Shown here piece after piece: positions 43,220-51,986 of a DNA stretch of 64,000 nucleotides. Numbering within the stretch: position 1 is the first letter of the stretch; each line of letters begins with the position of its first letter. This DNA comes from an uncultured SAR116 cluster alpha proteobacterium. GTDB taxonomy: Bacteria > Pseudomonadota > Alphaproteobacteria > Puniceispirillales > Marisalimonadaceae. The stretch spans positions 124,001-188,000 of the forward strand of contig CACEFQ010000001.1 of the NCBI GenBank assembly GCA_902558885.1, given 5' to 3'. A program made the translations under genes and the position numbers. Below the pieces are notes generated by a model. That model was not told the DNA's origin. It was given only the letters and a program-made list of their open reading frames with translations, and did not search any database.

Positions 43220-44035
43220 ATGAGTAATATAAACGATTTTAAATCTCTTGAACTGACTGTTGGCGACGTTTTTTCAAAAAATGCCAGAATAAAAGCTCGA
43301 AATGTTAATGTTTTTTATGGAAATAATAAAGCAATAGACAATGTGACCATTGACATTGGCAGTAAAGAAGTTATTTCATTTATTGGCCCTTCTGGTTGTG
43401 GAAAGTCTACATTCCTTAGATGTTTTAATAGAATGAATGACACTATAGACTCTTGTGTGGTGCAAGGAGAAATTTCAATTGATGATGAAAATATTTATGA
43501 TAAAAAAATTGATGTTGTACCTTTGAGAGCTCGTATTGGGATGGTGTTTCAGAAACCTAATCCATTTCCAAAATCTATATACGATAATGTCGCTTATGGC
43601 CCAAGAATACATGGTTTGTCAGAAAATAAGGAACATTTGGATGTTATTGTTGAAGAGTCTCTAAAAAGAGCAGGTCTCTGGCAAGAAGTTAGTGACAGAC
43701 TTCAAAGCCCTGGCACAGGCCTTTCAGGCGGGCAACAACAAAGACTATGCATTGCAAGAGCAATTGCTGTAAGTCCAGAAGTGATTTTAATGGATGAGCC
43801 TTGTTCTGCGCTTGATCCCATCGCAACAGCTAGAATTGAAGATTTGATACATGAATTAGGTAATGATTATTCCATAGTTATAGTTACTCATTCTATGCAA
43901 CAAGCAGCAAGAGTTTCGAAAAGAACAGCTTATTTTCATCTTGGAAAACTTATTGAAGTTGGGAAAACAAAAGAAATATTTACAAGGCCCCAGCATCATC
44001 AAACTGAAGCATATATATCTGGAAAAATAGGATAG
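43220..44035 (+). CDS. pstB: Phosphate ABC transporter ATP-binding protein
   Basis: The 271-residue ATPase drives PstCA. It has Walker [10 protein letters not shown] (about 57-65), PstB-specific [27 protein letters not shown], signature LSGGQQQR (about 169-176), Walker [16 protein letters not shown] and switch His in THSM. I take ATG 43220 rather than the TTG three bases ahead of it. phoU follows after eight bases. Confidence 0.95.
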   Translation: MSNINDFKSLELTVGDVFSKNARIKARNVNVFYGNNKAIDNVTIDIGSKEVISFIGPSGCGKSTFLRCFNRMNDTIDSCVVQGEISIDDENIYDKKIDVVPLRARIGMVFQKPNPFPKSIYDNVAYGPRIHGLSENKEHLDVIVEESLKRAGLWQEVSDRLQSPGTGLSGGQQQRLCIARAIAVSPEVILMDEPCSALDPIATARIEDLIHELGNDYSIVIVTHSMQQAARVSKRTAYFHLGKLIEVGKTKEIFTRPQHHQTEAYISGKIG

Positions 44036-44043
44036 GAGTTTTA

Positions 44044-44751
44044 ATGGAAAATACACATATTCACTCATCTTTTGACAATGACCTTAACAAACTAAATGAT
44101 AATTTGTTAAAATTAGGAAATACTGCACTTGAACAGTTTGATAATTGTATAAATAATTTCGGAACACAAAACCTTCAAGAAATTGAAAAGGTGGTTGGTG
44201 GAGACACAATTTTAGATGACTTGGATGATAGAGTTCAAAAATTAGGTTTTGAAATAATTGCTTTAAGAGCACCCCAGGCCGCAGATTTAAGAAGAGTGAT
44301 AGTGGCTTTAAAAATTGCTACAATTTTTGAGAGAATTGGAGATTATTCAAGAAATATATCTAATAGAACTAAATTATTAATAGAATTAAATTACTCAGAT
44401 CTACCTGGGGTTAATATTGGAAAAATGGGCCAGAAAACTCTTAATATGATGGAAGATGTAATTGAATCATATATTAATGAAGATGATAAATTAGCTGTTA
44501 AAGTTAGAAATTCAGATGTTAAAATTGATAAAATGCATACTCAATATTATTTGGAAATTGTTGCATCAATGCAGAGAAATAAAAAACTAGCTCCAACTGG
44601 TGCACATCTTCTGTTTATAGCCAAAAATATCGAACGTGTAGCAGATTACGTAACCGATATTGCAGAGCAAGTTTATTTTTTAGTAAATGGAAAAGTTTTA
44701 TCAGATGTTAGACCAAAGGCTGACGAAACTAGCCTTATAATACCGGAATAA
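44044..44751 (+). CDS. phoU: Phosphate signalling protein PhoU
   Basis: The 235-residue all-helical protein is made of two PhoU repeats. Each carries the ExxxD-type metal-binding helix, seen as LRRVIVALKIATIFERIGDYSRNISN (about 82-107; written in part) and LFIAKNIERVADYVTDIAEQ (about 180-199). It links Pst occupancy to PhoR and keeps the regulon off when phosphate is plentiful. It matters especially here because PhoR lacks visible membrane segments. AGGAG precedes the ATG. Confidence 0.94.
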   Translation: MENTHIHSSFDNDLNKLNDNLLKLGNTALEQFDNCINNFGTQNLQEIEKVVGGDTILDDLDDRVQKLGFEIIALRAPQAADLRRVIVALKIATIFERIGDYSRNISNRTKLLIELNYSDLPGVNIGKMGQKTLNMMEDVIESYINEDDKLAVKVRNSDVKIDKMHTQYYLEIVASMQRNKKLAPTGAHLLFIAKNIERVADYVTDIAEQVYFLVNGKVLSDVRPKADETSLIIPE

Positions 44752-44761
44752 GAGGTAAAAA

Positions 44762-45463
44762 ATGAAAACTAATATATTAATCGCAGATGATGAACCAAAC
44801 CAATTAGAATTAATGGCATATAATCTTGAGACATCAGGTTTTGGAACAATCAAAGCAAGAGATGGTAAAAATGCATTACAGCTGATTGAGGATCATTCTC
44901 CAGATTTAGTTATTTTGGATTGGATGATGCCTAATATGTCTGGAATTGATTTATGTAGAACTTTGAGATCTAGATCTGAAACTAAGCAGCTACCTATAAT
45001 TATTCTTAGCGCAAGAAGCGATGATTCAGACAAATCTTTAGGATTAGACACTGGAGCTGATGATTATATTTCTAAACCTTTTTCGCCAAAAGAACTCATA
45101 TCAAGGGTCAACGCTCTTCTAAGACGTTCTAGACCTGCTTTAATAAACAATATTTTAGAACATGAAAATTTAGTGATTTCCTTAAATGAAATGACTGTTA
45201 CTTATTTTGACAAAAATGTAAAACTTGGACCTAAAGAATTTAAATTACTTTCATTATTAATGGAAAGGCCAGGGCATATATTTTCTAGAGGCAAATTATT
45301 GGATATGGTTTGGGGGCATGGTGTTTATGTTGAAGAAAGAACAGTTGATGTTCATATGAGCAGACTAAGAAAGGCACTAAAGACGGCTTCAGATGAAAAT
45401 TTAGATCCTATAAGAACTGTAAGAGATGGTGGTTACGGGCTATTCACAAATAAAATTATTTAA
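44762..45463 (+). CDS. phoB: Phosphate regulon response regulator PhoB
   Basis: The 233-residue OmpR-family regulator has a receiver domain (1-120) with acidic pocket D9-D10, phospho-acceptor D53 in LDWMMP and Lys in SKPF (about 105). The winged-helix domain (about 135-230) contains LGPKEFKLLSLLMERPG and the recognition helix RTVDVHMSRLRKAL. It binds Pho boxes such as the two before pstS. It is last in the pst-pho set, ten bases after phoU. Confidence 0.94.
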   Translation: MKTNILIADDEPNQLELMAYNLETSGFGTIKARDGKNALQLIEDHSPDLVILDWMMPNMSGIDLCRTLRSRSETKQLPIIILSARSDDSDKSLGLDTGADDYISKPFSPKELISRVNALLRRSRPALINNILEHENLVISLNEMTVTYFDKNVKLGPKEFKLLSLLMERPGHIFSRGKLLDMVWGHGVYVEERTVDVHMSRLRKALKTASDENLDPIRTVRDGGYGLFTNKII

Positions 45464-45510
45464 ATTATTTAATTTTTTGATACTTTAAATACAAAAAATC
45501 ATTTAAGATA

Positions 45511-46257
45511 TTGAAATATATGATTTATTTACATAAAATTTTGCCTTTTTTCTTATCTCCATTAGGATTAATCCTTATATTTTTAATGGCATCATTCTTT
45601 TTTAAAAGAAGAATTTTTGTATTTCTTGCATTTATAGTTTTGATAGTATCTTCAAACCCTATTGTTGGAAATTATCTTATGCAGAAGTTAGAGTATCCTT
45701 ATAAACCAATTCCCATTAATACATTAAAAAATAGTGATGCGATAGTTGTGTTGAGCGGAATGCTTAAACTGGTTGGAGATAACAAGTATAATATTTATGA
45801 GTTTTCAGATCCTGATAGATTTTTTGGGGGATTAGATTTAATTAGGGAAAATAAATCTGATAAAATTATTTTTACAGCAGGGCAGTTACCATGGACTGAT
45901 AATTGGCAGCCTGAAGGTCTTATTCTTAAAAACAAAGCCATTTCTTTAGGTGTTCCACAGGCAAAAATACTAGTCACAGAAAATGTTAAAAATACTTATG
46001 AAGAAAGTATTGCAGTTACAAAATTGATACCTAATAATTCATCTATTATTCTTGTAACTTCTGCTTTTCATATGCACAGAGCAAAACATTTATTTGAAAA
46101 GCAAGGGTTTGAAATAACGCCATTTCCTGTTGATTTTAAAAACCAAAATATAAATTTTTCAGTCATGGATTATTTACCTCATTACAAAGCATTAGAAAAA
46201 ACTTCAAGATTTATAAGAGAAACTTTAGGAAGAATTTATTATAAATTATTATTATAA
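45511..46257 (+). CDS. YdcF/ElyC family membrane protein (DUF218)
   Basis: The 248-residue protein has two N-terminal membrane segments (about 10-27 and 33-50) and a DUF218 domain. SDAIVVLSG (about 74-82), IIFTAGQLPW, LGVPQAKILVTENVKNTYEE (about 149-168) and ILVTSAFHMHRA (about 180-191) are the classical motifs. ElyC-type members affect cell-envelope carrier lipid use. The start may be TTG 45511 or ATG 45520. It follows phoB by 47 bases but belongs to no obvious pathway here. Confidence 0.87.
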   Translation: MKYMIYLHKILPFFLSPLGLILIFLMASFFFKRRIFVFLAFIVLIVSSNPIVGNYLMQKLEYPYKPIPINTLKNSDAIVVLSGMLKLVGDNKYNIYEFSDPDRFFGGLDLIRENKSDKIIFTAGQLPWTDNWQPEGLILKNKAISLGVPQAKILVTENVKNTYEESIAVTKLIPNNSSIILVTSAFHMHRAKHLFEKQGFEITPFPVDFKNQNINFSVMDYLPHYKALEKTSRFIRETLGRIYYKLLL

Positions 46258-46266
46258 TTTAGTTTG

Positions 46267-47142
46267 TTATTTTTTAACTTGATTAGTGTACCAATCGTGA
46301 ATATCTCTTCCAGTCATGATTTCTACATCCTCATGTTTTAATATGTAATCCAAGAGTTTTTCAAAGTATAAAATTCTATGGGGAACACCAGTTAGATATG
46401 GATGTACGCTAATAGCCATAATTTTTACGTTGTCATCAGTTTCTTGATACAGTCGATCAAACTGAAGTTTGCCCCTCGTAAATATTTCATCTGATTTATG
46501 AACCTGAACAGATGTGATAACAACATCATTTATCTCAACAGGATACGGAAGTGTTATCATTCTATTACCGTTCTTTACTGTCAAATCTTCTGGAAGATCA
46601 TCAATTGGCCAATTTGCTACATATTTTATTCCGCGATCAGATAAAATATCTAAGGTATCGTTTGTTTCAGTTAACCCAGGACTTTCCCATCCAATAATTT
46701 TTTGCTTGGTAAAGTTGTTAATTTTTTCAATTGCAGATTTAATATCAACAAACTCATTATCTACTTTATGCATTGGTCTTTGTATATACCCATGACCCAA
46801 TGGCTCCCATTGCTCATTCATTGCCGCTTCAACAGTTTCTGGATAATGATCTATAACTGTTGCGTTCAGTGCTAAAGTTGAGCATATGTTTCTTTTTTTA
46901 AGTGTATTTAAAAGCCGCCAAAAACCTACTCTCATTCCATACTCATGCCATGCCCAATTTGGTAAGTCAGGTAGCATTGGCACATTCATTGGAGGTGGCA
47001 AGATATTTCTAGGTTGTGCTAATTCTGGATCCCATACTTCAAGGTTTACAATTACCCATAAAATAATCTTTTTATTATTTTTTAAGGTAAGTTTAGGTCT
47101 CTTTATGAAGGGTTGATGATTTAACCTATCTCTTCGATTCAT
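46267..47142 (-). CDS. Polysaccharide deacetylase-family protein, PuuE-like (paralogue)
   Basis: This 291-residue paralogue of the protein at 21432 shares the order of motifs: IVNLEVWDP in place of TFDD, ILPPP, EYGMRVGFWRLL (about 67-78), PLGHGYIQRP (about 113-122), GWESPGLTET and SVHPYLTGVP (about 248-257). The family includes the allantoinase PuuE. It probably hydrolyses a cyclic amide or other C-N bond rather than a sugar N-acetyl group. It overlaps the upstream OsmC gene by one base, so the two are translationally coupled. Confidence 0.8.
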   Translation of the reverse strand: MNRRDRLNHQPFIKRPKLTLKNNKKIILWVIVNLEVWDPELAQPRNILPPPMNVPMLPDLPNWAWHEYGMRVGFWRLLNTLKKRNICSTLALNATVIDHYPETVEAAMNEQWEPLGHGYIQRPMHKVDNEFVDIKSAIEKINNFTKQKIIGWESPGLTETNDTLDILSDRGIKYVANWPIDDLPEDLTVKNGNRMITLPYPVEINDVVITSVQVHKSDEIFTRGKLQFDRLYQETDDNVKIMAISVHPYLTGVPHRILYFEKLLDYILKHEDVEIMTGRDIHDWYTNQVKK

Positions 47143-47591
47143 TAATTAACCTTAGTCCAATTTTCATTAATTTTTGTTCCAGCGTTTCTTATAACTTTAG
47201 CAATTGGGCAGTACATTGCTAATTGCTTTTGAACCTCAATTAGATCACTTTCACTTGCATCTGTTGATATTTCAATGTCTAGAGTGATTTCAGGGAATGG
47301 CACCTCAACTTCTTGAATTAGACCAACACCATCTCTATTGAATAAAGTTTTGGTTTTAATATCCATACTATTAATTTTGAAACCCATTTTTTCCATTATT
47401 CTGTGAGTAATAACATTTGTGCATCCAATTAAAGAAGTTATTAAAGTTTCTGTCGGCGACATTCCTAAGTTAGTTCCACCTCTTGCAATAGGCTCGTCTA
47501 TAACGCTCTCAACATCTCTTGTTATTATATCAGTTCTTGAATGGCTCTTTGAGGATCCTTCAAGTTTCATATGTACAACATTATCACTCAT
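47142..47591 (-). CDS. OsmC family protein
   Basis: The 149-residue OsmC/Ohr-fold protein starts at ATG 47591 behind AGGAG. The central helix motif SPTETLITSLIGCTNVITHRI (about 45-65, written in part) holds the first redox Cys. The second is in LAMYCPIAKVI (about 123-133). These two Cys reduce organic peroxides in true members. The following deacetylase-like gene overlaps its stop by one base, an unusual partner. Confidence 0.85.
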   Translation of the reverse strand: MSDNVVHMKLEGSSKSHSRTDIITRDVESVIDEPIARGGTNLGMSPTETLITSLIGCTNVITHRIMEKMGFKINSMDIKTKTLFNRDGVGLIQEVEVPFPEITLDIEISTDASESDLIEVQKQLAMYCPIAKVIRNAGTKINENWTKVN

Positions 47592-47699
47592 CAATAACTC
47601 CTAATATAAAATTTTATCAAATGAATATTATATGAATATTTTTAATTATGAAATGATATAATCAAATATTTAAAATCATAAAATATAATTCAAAAATCG

Positions 47700-47728
47700 T
47701 TGATAGCTTTTATAAATAATGATTAAAT
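47700..47728 (+). promoter_or_regulatory. Candidate promoter of the molybdenum hydroxylase operon
   Basis: TTGATA (47700-47705) and TTAAAT (47723-47728), 17 bases apart, resemble a sigma-70 promoter about 40 bases before the start at 47767. The 175-base gap also holds AATCGTT and AACGATT as a separated inverted pair around these elements. AT-rich DNA makes such matches weak. Confidence 0.35.
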
Positions 47729-47766
47729 TATATGTAACGATTGTTTTCTAAGGGGAGTTGATATTA

Positions 47767-48609
47767 ATGAAAGCAGCTGATTTTTCGTATCACGAAGCAG
47801 TAAATTTACAAGATGCTATAAATATTAAAGCTCAAGATGATGAGGCTGTAATATTAGCAGGTGGTCAATCTCTGTTACCTGCACTTAATATGAGGTTATC
47901 AAGCCCGACATGTTTAATAGATATCTCTAAAATTAGTGGATTGAATGAAATCAAAATAGAAGAGCATACCTTATTCATTGGCGCTTTAGCTACACATTCA
48001 GATGTTATGAGTAATAAAACAGTCAAAGATAACATGCCTTATATGATAGATATTTTAAAAATGGTTGCCCATCCAGCAATTAGAAATAAAGGTACTCACG
48101 GTGGAAGCATAGCTTACGGCGATCCTGCTGCAGAATTGCCTGCATTAGCAGTTGCAACAAATGCTGAAATAATTGTTTCTGGTCAAAATGGTGATAGATC
48201 AATTAATGCTAAAGATTTTTATTTAGGTCTCTTTGAAACAACTATAAATCAAGATGAAATAGTGGTTGGTATAAAATACCCATTATTAAAACAGGGGCAA
48301 AATATTGTTTTTGATGAAGTATGTAGGCGACATGGTGATTACGCTATGGCAGGTTTAATAGCAAATGTTATGGGTTCAAAAAATGATATCAAAGATCTAA
48401 AATTAGTATTTTTTGCTACTGGTGATAAACCAGATGTTGCTGACAAAACCGCAGAATTATATTTAGATAATGGTTATGATTATGACAAATTAAAAAACTC
48501 TTTAAGTTCTGAGATAGATTTTGCAGGTGATTTAAATAGTAGTTCAGAAATGAAACTTCACTTAGCAACAGTTTTAATCAAAAAAGTTTTAAGTAAATTG
48601 GAGATTTAA
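47767..48609 (+). CDS. Molybdenum hydroxylase FAD-binding subunit (CoxM-like)
   Basis: The 280-residue medium subunit carries electrons through FAD. It shows the two FAD-binding motifs AGGQSLLPALNMR (about 34-46) and KGTHGGSIAYGDP (about 107-119). A C-terminal CO_deh_flav_C domain covers about 170-280. AAGGGGAG nine bases before ATG 47767 sets the start, not the TTG at 47758. It is the first gene of a three-gene operon in the order medium, small, large, the same as in coxMSL. Confidence 0.92.
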   Translation: MKAADFSYHEAVNLQDAINIKAQDDEAVILAGGQSLLPALNMRLSSPTCLIDISKISGLNEIKIEEHTLFIGALATHSDVMSNKTVKDNMPYMIDILKMVAHPAIRNKGTHGGSIAYGDPAAELPALAVATNAEIIVSGQNGDRSINAKDFYLGLFETTINQDEIVVGIKYPLLKQGQNIVFDEVCRRHGDYAMAGLIANVMGSKNDIKDLKLVFFATGDKPDVADKTAELYLDNGYDYDKLKNSLSSEIDFAGDLNSSSEMKLHLATVLIKKVLSKLEI

Positions 48610-49086
48610 ATGGCTGCTAATAACTCAGTTAATATATCTTTTACAGTCAATGGCGAAAGATTTAATAATATAAATGTTCCTTCAAGACAGCATTTAGCAG
48701 ATTATCTAAGATCACAAGGCTTTACTGGCACACATTTAGGGTGTGAACAAGGCGCATGCGGTGCTTGTACTATAGAGATGGACGGAAAAGCCGTTAGGTC
48801 ATGTTTGGTTTTAGCATCACAAGCCAATGGTACAAATTTAAAAACTGTAGAGGGTTTTGATGATGAAATGATGGAAAAAGTGAAGCAGAATTTCCTTAAG
48901 CATAATGCTTTTCAATGTGGTTTTTGTTCTCCTGGCATGCTTATGACTACCAAAGAAATTCTTCTGAACAAAAAAAAGCTAACTAGAGATGAAATAAGAT
49001 CAGAGATTTCAGGAAATTATTGTCGGTGTACTGGTTATCAGTCAATTGTTGATGCAATTGAAGAATGTATTAATGAAATTAATTGA
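48610..49086 (+). CDS. Molybdenum hydroxylase iron-sulfur subunit (CoxS-like)
   Basis: The 158-residue subunit carries two [2Fe-2S] clusters. The plant-type ferredoxin domain has GCEQGACGAC with a fourth Cys in VRSC (about 44-66). The helical domain has QCGFCSPGM (about 103-111) and CRCTGYQ (about 138-144). It passes electrons from the molybdenum centre to the FAD subunit. It starts directly at the stop of the medium subunit gene. The large subunit follows after ten bases. Confidence 0.95.
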   Translation: MAANNSVNISFTVNGERFNNINVPSRQHLADYLRSQGFTGTHLGCEQGACGACTIEMDGKAVRSCLVLASQANGTNLKTVEGFDDEMMEKVKQNFLKHNAFQCGFCSPGMLMTTKEILLNKKKLTRDEIRSEISGNYCRCTGYQSIVDAIEECINEIN

Positions 49087-49096
49087 GGTGTAAGAT

Positions 49097-51490
49097 ATGG
49101 ATGATATTAAAGTAAATCAAAATCCAAAATTAGGGTCATTAGATAGACCCAACTCATATATTGGAAGAAGTCTACCTAGAGAAAATGCAAAAAAACATCT
49201 TGATGGTGGTGGTCAGTTTGTTGATGATTTAACTTTGCCTAGAATGGTTCATGTTGCTTTTTTAAGATCACCTTTTGCTCACGCTGAAATAAAATCAATA
49301 AATACTAATGATGCAAAAAAATCTGACGGTGTAATAGATATTTTTACAGCAAAAGAGATAGATGAAGTTTGCAAACCTTGGATTGGTACTCTAGGCCATT
49401 TAGGTGAAATGAGATCTCCAGAACAAACGCCACTAGCTAAAAAAATTGCCAGATGGCAAGGTGAGCCTGTTGCAGTAGTAATTGCAGATTCAAGGGCTCA
49501 AGCAGAAGATGCGTTGGAGCTAATAGAAGTAGACTGGGTAGAAAAGGAAGCTCAAGTTAATATGGAAACTGCTTTAGACTCTAATGCAGTAATTATTCAT
49601 CCAGAACTTGGCAATAATTTATTTTGGACAAGAACAGTTAATCAAGGAGATGTTGAAAAAGCATTTAAGGAGGCTGACGCTATCGTTGAAACAACGCTTG
49701 ATTTTGCTAGACACACAGGTGTCACATTAGAATCTAGGGGAATTGTTGCAGATTGGAATAAAGCTGAAAATAAAATGACAATTTATCACAATGGTCAGGC
49801 ACCTCACATGATGCAACATATCATTGCTAAACATTTAGATTTAAATGAAGGTTTAGTAAGAATTGTAAGTAGAGACGTAGGTGGTTCTTTTGGAATTAAA
49901 GTTCATGTTTATCCCGATGAAATGGCTGTAACTGCTATTTCAAAAAAAATAGGAAGACCTGTCAAATTTATTGCTGATAGATTAGAAAGTTTTACTACAG
50001 ATATTCATGCAAGATGTCATAAAATTAGTGGCAAACTTGGCGTTGATAAAAATGGAAAAATATTAGCTATGGAGATTGATGATCTTAGTGGTATTGGTCC
50101 ATTTAGCATGTATCCTAGAACATCCGCGATTGAAACTAATCAGGTGCTTAATCTTTCAGGTGCTCCTTATGTTATTCCAAATTATAAAGCTGTTGGTACT
50201 GTAGTGTTTCAAAACAAAACTCCTATGTGTCAATACAGAGCTGTAGGTCATCCAATAGCCGTAGCTATAACTGAGGCTTTAATTGATAAAGCGGCTTATA
50301 AAATTAATATGGACATTGATAAAATAAGAAAAATAAATTTTATTCCTGACAACGCATATCCAAATAAATGTCCTTCAGGAGTTCCTTTAGAGGATCTTTC
50401 CCACGAAGCATCAATGGACAAACTTCTTGAAATTATGGATATAAAGGAAATAGAAGCACAAAAGGAAGAAGATCTTAAAAAGGGTGTTTTAACAGGTCAT
50501 GGCGTCATTAGCATGTGCGAAGTAACTAACCCCAGTCCATTATTCTATGGTGTAGGAGGCGCACATATTTCATCTCAAGATGGTGCGTCGATAAGACTTG
50601 AAGGTTCTGGAGCAATTCATTTATCGTCATCTATAACTGAACAAGGTCAGGGAACTGAGGCTATTATGAAGCAGATAGCAGCAGATCAACTTGGAGTTGA
50701 AATGGAATCTGTAAGGGTTACATTAGGTGATACAGATGCTACTCCTTACGGTGGTGGTACTTGGGCCTCTAGAGGAGCTGGTATAGGTGGTGAAGCTGTT
50801 CTTAAAGCTGCAAGAAAACTTAAAGATAATATTCTAAATATTGCTGCCGCCATCATGCAAACTGACAAGGACACACTTGATATAGAAGATAATAATGTCA
50901 TCAGGAAAAATGGCGGAGAAGGTATTTCTCTGAAAAAATTAGCTGAAACTGTGTATTATAGGGGGCACGAATTACCAAAAGGAACCAATGCTGAATTATT
51001 AGCAACTGCTAGCTTCTTAATTGAAGGTATACCTTTTGTATTCACTAACAGTGCTATGGGCTGTCAAGTTTCAATAGATCAGGATACTGGGATTATTAAA
51101 ATAAATAAATTTTGGGCTGTTGAAGATTGTGGAACACAAATTAATCCTAAATTAGTAGAAGAGCAGATTAGGGGAGGAGTTATTCAAGGCATTGGTGGTG
51201 CTTTGTTTGAAGAATGTGTATATGATGATCAAGGAAATATGCAGAATGCAACTATGGCTGACTATCTAGTTCCTATGGCTTATGAAATGCCTGATATAAT
51301 TGTTGATCATGTCACAACTAATTCTGGTAGAAGTATCATAGGTGCTAAAGGAGCTGGTGAAGCGGGAACTGGTGGAGCACCAGCAGTTATCATGAATGCT
51401 ATAAATAATGCTTTAAAACAAGTTAATGCAGAAGTGGTATCTCAACCAATTACACCAGAGAAAATACTTAAGGCTTTAGGAAAAATATAG
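49097..51490 (+). CDS. Molybdenum hydroxylase catalytic subunit (xanthine oxidase/CoxL family)
   Basis: The 797-residue molybdopterin-binding subunit has RENAKKHLDGGGQFVDD near residue 29, the GGSFGIK loop (about 259-265), the active-site stretch CQYRAVGHP (about 375-383), the molybdopterin region GGGTWASRGAG and the catalytic Glu in KGAGEAGTGG (about 752-761). The active-site loop lacks the Cys of form I CO dehydrogenase (AYxCSFR) and differs from form II (AYRGAGR), so CO is an unlikely substrate. It probably hydroxylates an N-heteroaromatic or aldehyde, but which one is unknown. Confidence 0.92.
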   Translation: MDDIKVNQNPKLGSLDRPNSYIGRSLPRENAKKHLDGGGQFVDDLTLPRMVHVAFLRSPFAHAEIKSINTNDAKKSDGVIDIFTAKEIDEVCKPWIGTLGHLGEMRSPEQTPLAKKIARWQGEPVAVVIADSRAQAEDALELIEVDWVEKEAQVNMETALDSNAVIIHPELGNNLFWTRTVNQGDVEKAFKEADAIVETTLDFARHTGVTLESRGIVADWNKAENKMTIYHNGQAPHMMQHIIAKHLDLNEGLVRIVSRDVGGSFGIKVHVYPDEMAVTAISKKIGRPVKFIADRLESFTTDIHARCHKISGKLGVDKNGKILAMEIDDLSGIGPFSMYPRTSAIETNQVLNLSGAPYVIPNYKAVGTVVFQNKTPMCQYRAVGHPIAVAITEALIDKAAYKINMDIDKIRKINFIPDNAYPNKCPSGVPLEDLSHEASMDKLLEIMDIKEIEAQKEEDLKKGVLTGHGVISMCEVTNPSPLFYGVGGAHISSQDGASIRLEGSGAIHLSSSITEQGQGTEAIMKQIAADQLGVEMESVRVTLGDTDATPYGGGTWASRGAGIGGEAVLKAARKLKDNILNIAAAIMQTDKDTLDIEDNNVIRKNGGEGISLKKLAETVYYRGHELPKGTNAELLATASFLIEGIPFVFTNSAMGCQVSIDQDTGIIKINKFWAVEDCGTQINPKLVEEQIRGGVIQGIGGALFEECVYDDQGNMQNATMADYLVPMAYEMPDIIVDHVTTNSGRSIIGAKGAGEAGTGGAPAVIMNAINNALKQVNAEVVSQPITPEKILKALGKI

Positions 51491-51495
51491 TAAAA

Positions 51496-51975
51496 TTATA
51501 CACTTATCCAATTTTCCTTGTCTTTTAGTCTATGTTTAACTATCCCAGGCTTTAAAGATGCTTCAATAAAACAGCCATTAATTGCAGCTTCAAGGAGCTT
51601 CTTTTTTCGTTCTATTGGTTCTTCACTAATAATATCAATATCTAAATTATATCCATCACAACTAGCTTTGTAGGGGCCTTCTTCTAAAACTTCGCCTTGC
51701 CATTCCATTGAGGCATCAATTTCAATTTCATTAACTTCAATTTTTAACTTTTTACCAAAAGCTTTTATTTGTGTCATGATACAACCACATAATGCAGCGG
51801 TAAATAATGCTAGAGGAGGAGGAGCTGTTCCTTTACCCCCATGGAAAGCACCTTCATCTGTTGCTAGCTTGAAAGTTTCATTCATTGACTCAAATGACAC
51901 ATCTATATCATTTCTCATCGATCCTTTGTTAGTTGCGTTCCCTGTAAATTTTAATGTAAATGATTTATTATTCAT
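51496..51975 (-). CDS. OsmC family protein
   Basis: This second OsmC-like protein has 159 residues and only modest similarity to the first. The helix motif APPPLALFTAALCGCIMTQI (about 51-70) carries Cys at the expected site, with a further Cys in INGCFIEASL (about 132-141). An organic hydroperoxide or related thiol-based role is likely. It is the last gene of a six-gene minus-strand run that starts at 56530, converging on the molybdenum hydroxylase operon with a five-base gap. Confidence 0.82.
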   Translation of the reverse strand: MNNKSFTLKFTGNATNKGSMRNDIDVSFESMNETFKLATDEGAFHGGKGTAPPPLALFTAALCGCIMTQIKAFGKKLKIEVNEIEIDASMEWQGEVLEEGPYKASCDGYNLDIDIISEEPIERKKKLLEAAINGCFIEASLKPGIVKHRLKDKENWISV

Positions 51976-51986
51976 AAAAACCTCTT

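Noticed and set aside
49097-51490. Carbon monoxide dehydrogenase (form I or II) as the identity of the three-subunit enzyme.
   Set aside because: The active-site loop CQYRAVGHP lacks both known CO dehydrogenase signatures, so only the wider xanthine-oxidase family is supported.
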